Of a DNA stretch of 64,000 nucleotides, positions 33,212 through 42,281 are shown one piece after another; within the stretch, counting starts at the first letter, position 1, and each line of letters opens with the position of its first letter. The DNA comes from Aspergillus flavus (Eukaryota; Ascomycota; Eurotiomycetes; Eurotiales; Aspergillaceae), in NCBI RefSeq assembly GCF_009017415.1, contig NC_092408.1:3968001-4032000 (forward strand). The letters are read 5' to 3'. The position numbers and the translations under genes are program-made. The notes beneath the pieces were generated by a model. It made no database searches, was not told the origin of the DNA, and saw nothing but the letters and a program-made list of their open reading frames with translations.

Positions 33212-34515
33212 ATGGAACACCCTGGTCAGTATATGTCCTGCATAAAAACTTGAGTCTCCAATGCTGATAGCAGTAGAACACCGAGAAACTTTCACTCTCC
33301 ATTCTCGTGTGTATCAACTCCCTAAACAGCCAACCGTCGTCGTATGAGTCGACGGCTTCAACCCCGAGTATCTCCAATCCGGACTCGACAGAGACCTACT
33401 CCCCACATTTGCCAGCTTCCTAAAGAATGGATTCCACGCAACCGGAAAGAGCTGCATGCTCTCACTCACCAACCCCAACAATGTCTCAATCATCACAGGC
33501 GCACCCCCAAGCATCCACGGCATCGCGGGGATCTTCTTCCTAGACCGCTCGACCGGCAAAGAAACCATGATCTGCGACGACTCATTACTCCGCGGATCCA
33601 CGCTGCTCGAACAGATGTCGCGGCACGGAGTGCGCGTAGCAGCCATAACGGCTAAGGACAAGCTGCGGAAGATCCTCGCCCACGGGCTGAAGGGCGACGC
33701 CGTCTGTTTCTCGGCGGAGAAGGCTTCCGAATGCACCCTGGCGGAAAACGGGATCGCGGATGTTGAGCAGTGCCTTGGACGACCCGCTCCGAGCCAATAC
33801 TCCGCTAACCTATCCTTGTATGTACTAGATGCTGGCATTAAGGTACTGCAAGGAGGATAAGTCCGACTTTCTCTACCTGATGCTGTCTGGTTATGTGCAA
33901 CACAAGCACGGTCCTGGTAGTCCGGAGGCTGATGACTTTGTGAAGGCCATGGATGATCGACTGGCAAAACTGGCTGTGATGGCGATTGTCGGCGTAGTTG
34001 GTGACCACGGCATGAGTCGCAAGTCTAACGATGCGGGAGAGCCCGATGTGCTGTTCCTTGAAGACGTGTTAGACGCGAAATTTGGTGAGAATGCAGCACG
34101 GGTCATCTGTCCCATAACGGACCCGTTCGTGCGTCATCATGGAGCTCGTGGATCGTTTGTGCGCGTCTATCTTAGGGATCAGAGCTTGTTGGAATCGGTG
34201 CTTGCTTTGTGCCAGGCCTTGCCAGAAACCGAGGTTGCCCTTAGCGGAGAAGATGCGGCGAGGAAGTACGATACGCCTTTGGATCGGGAAGGTGATATTG
34301 TGGTCATTTCGACGTCGTCGACGGTTATCGGAAGATGTGAATCGGAGCACGGCCTGTCCACTGTGAAGGACTTTCCACTGCGATCTCATGGCGGGTTGAG
34401 CGAGCAGGTAGTTCCGGTGATCATGTCAAGGGCGGTTGAGGATGTCCAGATCGTGAGTTTGAGAGCCTGGAAGGATTACGATGTCTTTGATTTGGTGCTG
34501 AATTGGTCAAAATGA
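33212..34515 (+). pseudogene. Phosphonoacetate hydrolase (PhnA-like) pseudogene
   Basis: Exon 33212-33224, a 49-nt intron and a second exon from 33274 still read as an alkaline-phosphatase-superfamily phosphonoacetate hydrolase. Visible motifs are VDGFNPEYLQSG, HATGKSCMLSLTNPNNVSI (nucleophile Thr region), SIHGIAGIFF, TAKDKLRKIL, VQHKHGPGSPEAD, VGDHGMSRKS and SHGGLSEQVVPVIMSR. Two lesions break it. A TGA at 33345-33347 sits where VVV should be followed by Cys and VDG. A single extra G near 33855 (CAAGGAGGATAAG) shifts the frame between LDAGIKVLQ and EDKSDFLYL. The rest is continuous to the stop at 34515, so the decay looks young. An active enzyme would cleave phosphonoacetate to acetate and phosphate. 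Confidence 0.85.
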
Positions 34516-35299
34516 AGGGAGCGAAGCAAGAAGCCCCCAGGTGGCTCAGACTGCATATAACCGTGTTTAGTTTAACAGCGTTTCAGTGGCTTTAGGAATA
34601 CTTGGATACTCTACATTATTTTGGAAATGGGTGGGCTACATAAAATATCATAAATCTGTTTCATACATGGAGATAGGGCCATTATGATAACAAGAAAATA
34701 AGGAAGCCATGGAATAGCCATATCAGTCGATTAGTTAACCATTACGCAGAAACAGAAGTGATTGCACGATAGGAGGTCTCAATACTTACATCGCAAGACA
34801 TAGGAGTGGGCCATATCTACCATGAGCCCTGGTTATGAAGCTCGTCATGCGTGATGTGTTGCCAGGGCCTGGCCTGATTCCAGAGTTCCTTTCAGTCGTC
34901 AGACGTAAGATGCAAGGCTCCAATTGATAGCCCATTGCTGGCTGTACCTTCCGGTTGTCAGCAGCATTCTTAGAGCAGTAAGCCGAGAACACAGCTTGCA
35001 TATGAAACGTGCGAATTTGTCACATTGCCCATCCCTATACGAGAAGGTACAGGGTATTCAATGCCAATAGGGGATAGTAAACCAACGCCACTGAACCGAA
35101 GCTGTCACCAGACCCACGAACCTGCTCTTACATCTGCCTCCTGGAGGAAGTTCGAGATGTGTGAGTATCATGCAAAGTCGCAAGAAAGGTTTACATTGTA
35201 GCACAACAGTATCGGATTACCGTAGGCAGCCGGAAAACGATCGTTCGTCTTCCTAGCTCGTTCTAGTATAATTGACTAAAAGATAGAAAAATGTCGGGA
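34516..35299. other. Intergenic, no gene seen
   Basis: 784 bp with short open frames only. No known motif. Confidence 0.45.
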
Positions 35300-35716
35300 T
35301 TAATGATTCCTACTAGAGTGGATACAGAAATCGGGCAACATGGCGCTGCGAGAAGTTAGACTTCCATCAAAACGAGGTAAGCCCATTGTTGGGTTACATG
35401 AGACATAGCAAGACGAGACCTTGATATCAGCTGGCATAGGATAGTTGAGATTTAACAACAGATACAAGTTAGTCAAGGACTTTTGTAGAACGAGCTTATG
35501 ACCTGGTTGTGATAACCCTCCGATGTTTTCTGCAAGGGATAAAGACGCACCCCGCCCTGGAGATGAAACGCTACCAGTAGGCTCCAAGGGGATGGGAATG
35601 TGGCGAACTTTTACGCTCATGTTCCCCTCGTTTAGAATGACCAGTGTAACTGACTTGAGTCTAGTAGCAATAATTTGTACTTGGTTAGACAAGGGTACTA
35701 GCGAATTGGCAGGCAA
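35300..35716 (-). other. Unidentified 138-codon open frame
   Basis: A minus-strand frame without an ATG at its 5' end. It holds the protein-like segment ATRLKSVTLVILNEGNMSVK followed by RHIPIPLEPTGSVSSPGRGA. An upstream exon could join at the acceptor-like CTATAG near 35736. No family recognised, and it may be a gene remnant. Confidence 0.25.
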
Positions 35717-36552
35717 GATCGTACCTGGACATGACTATAGGTATGCAAAAGTCTCACTCAACATGACCATTTCCTGGTTTCGGCGCAGATTATGGGTAGC
35801 AGTAGTACGCGATGATGTCTAGCCTAGAAGATGGGTGATTAATGACCGTGTTATGCAAGATGGGATGCAACGCTACTGAGTGTGATCATTTTGGTGAAAT
35901 CAGTACCAATACAAGTGGCATGATGCGAGGTATGATGTAGTTTTGTGAAGACTTTGTTCTTGTTCTATCATAGTTCTTCAAGAAATTGTATGGGATAGCA
36001 ATGGATTTGTTTCATTGACCTGGAATAGAGGGAGACTTGGAATGTAGCAAAAGGTATAGCAAAGGGAATAGCCCTCTGGTTCTCGTTGTAGGAAGAACCG
36101 CTCAGTCAAAACGATTACCACTTAGTCTAATATTTCAGGAGTCTTCGTATTATCTAGAGAAACAGCCAATTAACCAACTGGGCTGTGCTAGCCAACACTG
36201 TTCTGGACTGTGTGTCCAGAAACATGTTTTCTGCATCTGACTTTTGTCCTCTCAAGAAAGGCTCATTGGAGGAACACCATAGGTTTCATCACGTTACAGA
36301 TCTAGATCTTGTCTCTCGTATTTGTTTACTCAGAGAAACTGGGAGTGACTGGTTTACCTAGTCAGCTGGCTTACAAGCCATAACCCAAACGGGACAGCCA
36401 CTTGGATGAGAAAGTTATATAAGCCTCTATAAACCCATACCTTTCTACCATTTTTCTACCCATCACAACACAATTCGTGTATCTTATCATCTTCAAAAAG
36501 AAACATTGCACTGCCATTCTTCTCAGGCTCACAAAGAACTCAATCTATCATA
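35717..36552. promoter_or_regulatory. Upstream region of the hydrophobin gene, with TATA box
   Basis: 836 bp without a gene. TATATAAG at 36416-36423 lies ~130 bp before the hydrophobin ATG and is followed by a C/T/A-rich leader, the usual arrangement for a strongly expressed fungal gene. Which regulator acts here cannot be read from the sequence. Confidence 0.5.
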
Positions 36553-36907
36553 ATGAAGTTCCTGCATACCATTGCGCTCATTGCTACCTTCACCGTTGCC
36601 AGCGCTACGCCGGCTGGTAGCACTCCGTCCCAATGCACTGCTGCGCAAGCTAATAAATGCTGCACTGGCTTGACTAACGGCATTTTGAACCTGAACGTTC
36701 TTCCCGCGCTTTGTCTCCGTAAGGATACCTTGTTTTTGAACTCTGAGTTTTCACTAATAGCATGCTAGCTCTCGTGGGAAGTTGCAACAACCAGGCAGCC
36801 TGCTGCGAGACCAATGGAATTGTAAGTTACATAACCGGAATCCTTGGCGATGAATACTCATGGACTCGTCATAGGGCCTGTTGAACTGCCTCACTGTTCA
36901 GGTTTAA
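36553..36907 (+). CDS. Small hydrophobin
   Basis: Exons 36553-36718, 36769-36821 and 36875-36907 give 83 aa. A signal peptide (MKFLHTIALIATFTVASATP) is followed by eight cysteines in hydrophobin order: SQC, NKCC, LCL, GSC, AACC, LNC. Spacing is C-x7-CC-x18-C-x6-C-x5-CC-x9-C. The single-pair-pair-single topology and hydrophobic inter-Cys segments identify a hydrophobin, a secreted amphipathic surface protein of spores and aerial hyphae. The C3-C4 and C4-C5 gaps are shorter than in classical class I proteins such as RodA, and they do not match the class II spacing either. The mature protein would be only ~63 residues. No neighbouring gene suggests a shared pathway. Confidence 0.85.
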
Positions 36908-37272
36908 TGACCAGACGCTTGGATATGATATATCCAATTTGAATCAGGTTATTGGGATGAGGCTCACACTGGAGGGCATGAAGTTTCTTGCTTTTTATTT
37001 TGCTTTGGATGAAGTTATGAACACGATGCATCGCTGTACGGACACACTCATTTAGCACGGGGCTAACCCAAGTCATAATTCAATGTTTTACAATGGAAGT
37101 TAGCTGTATTTCAGAAGTAATAACAGTAGAGGATTAGCAGAGCTGTCCTGAACATCTACATCTCAGTTCGAGTGGAGCAACGCCCCGAGTTTCTGATGCT
37201 TATACATTCTCTCAAGGCTCAGCGCCATTGAAAATATCTTAGTTTCTGTTGAAACGGCCTAATTCACTCGCG
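36908..37272. other. Convergent 3' intergenic region
   Basis: 365 bp between the hydrophobin and the minus-strand nucleotidyltransferase-like gene. Nothing recognised. Confidence 0.45.
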
Positions 37273-37902
37273 TCAGCAGTGGAATTTGAACGAAACTGGA
37301 TAGAACAAACCCGTCTGGAAGTTATAACCAGCTCTAACCCAAGCTTCTTGGCCTCCGGAAAACTGGACAAGGTACTGAACAAGTTCCTTTCTTGCGTTGG
37401 GAACTTCCATAGCTCTTGGAAGATATTCTGGAGTTCGAGCGCAGAACCTTAGGAGAAAATTGATATCCAGAGAATCAGTTTTCCTCTTATCCTCCGTAGG
37501 TCGGCTAGTAATTGAACTGCATTTTGCATTCAGAAGCAAGGCTGGCTTCAAAACCTTGACACTCCCAGCTGTGACTTCCTCGGTGCGTTGATCAAAGGAC
37601 TCTCGAAACAACAAAGGTGGTGTAAGGATCTCAATTGGTACGGGCCTTTCTGCCTTATAAGTCGTATGGTTTGTCCTTGGTTCAACCTTAAAGTAAGAGG
37701 ATGCATGCAGCAACTGCCTTGCGTTCGAGGTTCCACCCCGAAGAACAACCAAATCTACATCTTGAGTTGCCCGGGTAGAGCCTAGAACCACACATGTATT
37801 GCCGCCGACAAGGGCATATTTTTCACAGCCACCAAGTGCGTTTCCAACCGCCATTGCAGCTGCACGTATCTCTTCCGGAAGATGAAAAGCTGACGACGAC
37901 AT
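37273..37902 (-). CDS. Nucleotidyltransferase-fold protein
   Basis: Single exon, 209 aa, starting at ATG 37902 (MSSSAFHLPEEIRAAA). Residues ~25-55 contain ALVGGNTCVVLGSTRATQDV followed by DLVV. The pattern GG...lG..R.T.DvDl is the DNA polymerase-beta-like nucleotidyltransferase signature, as in AbiEii/MNT-type proteins, with the D-x-D metal site. The C-terminal half (TDSLDINFLLRF, LVQYLVQFSGGQEAW) is helical. Proteins of this type are scattered through fungal genomes and mostly uncharacterised; substrate unknown. No toxin-antitoxin partner is visible next to it. The frame extends upstream of 37902 without a Met. Confidence 0.6.
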   Translation of the reverse strand: MSSSAFHLPEEIRAAAMAVGNALGGCEKYALVGGNTCVVLGSTRATQDVDLVVLRGGTSNARQLLHASSYFKVEPRTNHTTYKAERPVPIEILTPPLLFRESFDQRTEEVTAGSVKVLKPALLLNAKCSSITSRPTEDKRKTDSLDINFLLRFCARTPEYLPRAMEVPNARKELVQYLVQFSGGQEAWVRAGYNFQTGLFYPVSFKFHC

Positions 37903-38386
37903 CGTGTTTTCCTTGAGAGTTATGGTCAATCCAAGATACAGATGGGCTTCTTCTTTGTGCGTAACACCTACCTTTCCAGGTTTGTATCAGAAGTATCAGA
38001 GCAGACTGTGACGAATGATCCCAGATACAATGTGCACAAGTTATAGTATACGAGACTAAGCAAGTCAATCTATCTAAGAAACGTGGAGCTGTATAAGCCC
38101 TGAACCTCATTAACAGGGTTCCTTAGGCGGCAATAATAATACTTAGTCCAGAACCCAAAACTACAGCACGGCGGCTGAGGCAGAGATACAACTCTAGAGC
38201 ATATTAGAGAAGAGTATTTCGCATAGAGGTCATGAATGAACAAGCGAATTAGGTTTTCGTTATATCCCACGTATATGTATTACTGTAAGCACTCAAGAAG
38301 GTGGGATCCAAACGATGTAAATCATGCTAAGATGAATGACTTTATGGTTCACTGATGACTAAGTGAAGTGGGAGTCTATTCAGTTA
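37903..38386. other. Divergent upstream region
   Basis: 484 bp between the nucleotidyltransferase-like gene (-) and the next gene (+). A/T rich, no site recognised. Confidence 0.4.
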
Positions 38387-39327
38387 ATGGATGTACCAGG
38401 ACAAAGCGGCGGTTACCAACGAGATCTGCAGCATTTCACCTTAAATTATAACCAACCCTCTTACATTCCACGAAAATATTGCGAGCTTATGGAATTCAGG
38501 CTCAACTACCACGTTGGCGCGGGGAAGAGTGGTGAACCAAGATACAAGCCTTGCCAAGTATTTTCTTTCCACCAAATTCCTCACGCTATCTGGTTTGAGG
38601 ATGCTCTTGTGCACTACGGTGTTCCTACTGTTGTGTTTGACCTGTATATCCTCGTCCCGGATATTGACGTCGCAGCGGATTTGCTCGCTAAGGCTGGGTG
38701 GACTTTTGATATGCAAAAACCACATCTTATTGGGAATGCAAAGGTGGACTTGGTGACCTTCCCTCAACAGCGATTAATATCCCCTGATGGCGTGACGAGA
38801 ACTGTCCTCCTTCCTGCCGCCGATTGGAAGTATCCTCTCGCCGCCGACACACGATTGGAATTTGCGCCTTTGGAAGATGGGTCATCACACCAGGTGCCAT
38901 TTCCACCATTGGCAGGCTTGCTGGATGCACTGATCGAGAGTTGGCTGGACCTTCCTAGCGATGATGCCATGTTATCAATTGTCCTGGCATGCCAAATTCC
39001 TATCTCTATGCGCATGTTCCAGCCTTGAAGGAGAGGTCGTTTGCTGAACAGATGAGATATGAACATCGCCAGTTTCACTTCGATGTGCAGTCGGGAATGG
39101 AGACTGGTACAGTGCCATTTTGGGAACACCAGCGGACTATTCGTGATGCGCTGTTGCAGGGTCAGTATGAGTTGAGGGAATGCTCCGCTTCTCGCGATAA
39201 TAAAGATCTGTTTGATCCTCTGGGAGATATTGTTCGCAAGCGAGCTGAAGAGGAGAAACAGAAATTAGATGCTCCTGAGTTAACAGAAACGGAATGCTAC
39301 CGGGGTGTTTTACATGGGGCTGTGTGA
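38387..39327 (+). pseudogene. Uncharacterised fungal family protein, broken by a frameshift
   Basis: The first frame runs from ATG 38387 and contains IPHAIWFEDALVHYGVPTVV and FDLYILVPDIDVAADLLA. It stays open to a stop at 39028 but loses its protein-like character after DAMLSIVLACQ (~38996). A second frame, offset by one base, continues with SYLYAHVPALKERSFAEQMR and YEHRQFHFDVQSGM to the stop at 39327. Adding one A to the AAA at 38995-38997 would join the two. No intron with normal splice sites can do so, since the only GT..AG option there is ~43 nt. I recall the IWFEDAL...GVPTVVFDLY block from many fungal hypothetical proteins of unknown function. The first 25 residues look unlike the rest, so the true 5' end is uncertain. 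Confidence 0.55.
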
Positions 39328-42281
39328 ACTTGTCATGTGTCGATTCCACTTCAGTATGAATAATCTTCATGTCTGCTAGGATATTTCGTTGATTTTACAT
39401 CCATCGGGGATCCAAGCAACTGTATGCATGTTATTCACTTCTCTTCTACACATCAAAAACATACTATTCGGAGAACCCCAGAGTCCAGACTGACCCAGTT
39501 CTGAGAGGATTCTATCAAGTATGCTTCAGAACTGTCCATTCCATCGACCAAGATAATAATAATATGGATAGGTTGAAGGGTTCGAGTCAGGGCCCGAAGG
39601 CTAAATACCAGCGATAGTCGAGCAGAAGAGATGAAAGTAGGAACAGCATTCACACAATTCGTAAACGGCTTCAAAAACAACCATCTCTGACCGAGAGTCG
39701 ATCGCGTCATCGTTATCTGGAGTAGTCAATCAGAGTCGACTTGGAAAATCTACTACAAAATAGTCAGAACTCAGTTAATCAAGTGTACAATCTAGAATCT
39801 TTATAATATCGGATTATTTTCAATATCGAGACTTACAAAAGTAACCATGAATCCTTGCCATCACTAAAACTACTACCACTATCAATAAACCTTGAATCTA
39901 CGCCTACTCATACACTACTCTGTACACCTTTCCTGGTACCGAGGTTGGTAGCGTCGATCTTAAGAAATGAACCAAACACATATATTAATATCTCAAACTC
40001 GATCCATATAATCCTCCACCTATATAGATCCATTCAAGGCTATCAAAGTCCTCACCACCCCTTTATGCCAGTCCGAATCTCTCAATCCTAAATCCCAAAA
40101 TAAGTACTGTGCACGTGAACCAGCTCCTAAGCACTGACCATCAAACCAGGATCATATCTAATTTTAATTTACTTTCACTCATCTCCTAGACCAAAAAGAG
40201 CGGTGACAAAGTAGACCCATTCGTCAGCACATCAACAATCAAGATTACCACCCTCAGTCCTACGGATGGGGGTGGCTATCGGTGCTCCGATTAACAAGCA
40301 ACAACCTTAGTAACAAGGCGAGATCCGGAACTAACTCAGTCCCAAGACAAAGGAAAACAAAACCGACTGGACCTAGGAAGTAAGTTTTCTCCTAGAACAT
40401 CCGGTACGCGTGTATGTATGTACTATGTATGTATGTATGTATGTATGTAATGCAGAAAGCATTGGAGAACCTTGGATAATCTCAATCTCCACTTTGCCCT
40501 AACCCTGCTTCTACGGGTAGTGTACATGAACCTTCACTATCGGCAGGGATTAAGTCCACTACTCTACTCTTTGAAAGAGAATGGAGAAGAAAAGAAAGAT
40601 AACTTAGAAGTTGTAAGATTGGTAAAAATTGTTTCTTTTCTTTTCTTTCTATTCTCTATTCGCTTGTAAAGGCTTTGTTCGATTGTTAGGCATGACTCCA
40701 GTGTTTCACTCATGAAATGAGTCAGAGCGGCAAAGGAATAAAGGACTGTAGCATAGTCTATACCTCTATTAAATTGTCTGCTATCTTTCTCTGGCCTATC
40801 ATAAAGCATTTCTGTCACAGTGTATGCGGGGACGCTGCAGAGATCGTCGGGGATTGAAGATAACGCGCACGTCGATTGGTACCTTCATTTCCCATGGAGG
40901 GTGGGCGATGGAAAAAATTTTCGATGCACGAGGGACCGGGATCGTGTCCAAGGATTTGAGAGATTAAATCCTTTAGGTGTTGTGGAAGGATTATTTGTTT
41001 AATTAGCTGGGTTGAGTATTTATCTTCTAGAAGATAAATAAAGGAAAATTAAGTTATATATTCTAACCTTGAACGTGCGGGTGTGCGACGCTGGATAAAA
41101 AGTAAGCAGAAAGCAGTACCACTCGACTAGTCTCACAAATCCGTCCACTGAATAAACAATCATCATTGCTTTCCTGCATTGATCTGATGTTATGGACGTA
41201 ATCCTACATCAGAGGGGATTTGAAATGTTCGACGCTAAGGACACCTTTCAGACTTTCTTAGGCGATGGGTGCCTGCTTGCCTGTCTTGGCTGCATATCGC
41301 CTGCATCGCTCGTCACAGAAGAAAACCCAATGGAGGGCCTGAGTCAGTCTAGCGTGAGAAACGAAAAAGAAAAAAAAAAGACTCATTTTGATTTCACCAA
41401 CGGTTATCCAGTTACGTTATGGTATATCTTCTGAGAACTTGAAGCAAAGGTGCAGTGGAAGTAACACAGCTGACCGGTTGAATACCCTAACTTTCTACCC
41501 AACTTCCGAACTGCTTCCAGGCAGATGGCAGTAGCCTATTATTGTCTCCGTATTTTTATCTTCTTGATTCCAATCGCCTTGGACGTCGCGCATAGCCACC
41601 TTCCTGCGGCTGAGGATCCCCTCCAATACAATACCATTCTTTTGAGTCCTTTCAGAGAAAAGGGGAGTGCGTGACAGCAGCCTCACTATTGACAATGCCC
41701 GGGTGTTTCTGCGCCCTGTTCACCTCGTGTTGCTGGGCGCTATCTGAAGAAAAAGAGAAGAAAGGAAAGGCACTGGTGCTCGGTGCTCTCCTGAGATCTG
41801 GACTTTGCGTGTAATGGAGGGTGACTCCGCCAATGATGGGGAAGAGAAATGCTAGCCTTATTCCGGTTGGAATCACCCTGAGGTCGGGGATTTTCCCTGC
41901 CGTCGGACGTGCAGTCATCAAAGCTAAAGATGACCAGGCAGAAGTACAGTACATTACAAGGATCTTGCACTGTCTGAAACACTGCCATATTATGTTTGTC
42001 CTGGACCTGCCGATACCTGGACTTGAAAAAGCCGGCTTACCCCTCTTGAAGAGGTCGATATAGGAGAAATATATTATAATATGCTTTGACCCTCGCCTTT
42101 GCTCGAGCACTTTCCTTCCCTTTGTCTTCTGTGTTTACTAGTCTTTGTGCCATATACCCCCCTGTCTGGTTTGTCTTGTTGATTGTGCTTTGTGTCTTGC
42201 GATTGTTTTGTCTACGCACAGCTTACCACTGGTCTTACTCATCGTCTATCTGCCCCTGCTACAGGCGGAGTCCTCCGGGAA
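39328..42281. other. 2.95-kb gene-free stretch at the right edge of the accessory island
   Basis: Only short open frames without recognisable domains. It holds a TATG microsatellite (listed separately). Near 42080-42280 there is a C/T-rich leader with an acceptor-like CTACAG at 42260-42265, which probably belongs to the 5' UTR of the next gene. Confidence 0.45.
40411..40449 (+). repeat. TATG tetranucleotide microsatellite
   Basis: About nine TATG/GTAT units with one interruption (TACTATG). Simple sequence; it could serve as a length-polymorphic marker. Confidence 0.9.

Noticed and set aside
40411..40449. TATG repeats as a possible CRISPR-like or regulatory array
   Set aside because: It is a plain tetranucleotide microsatellite with no spacers.
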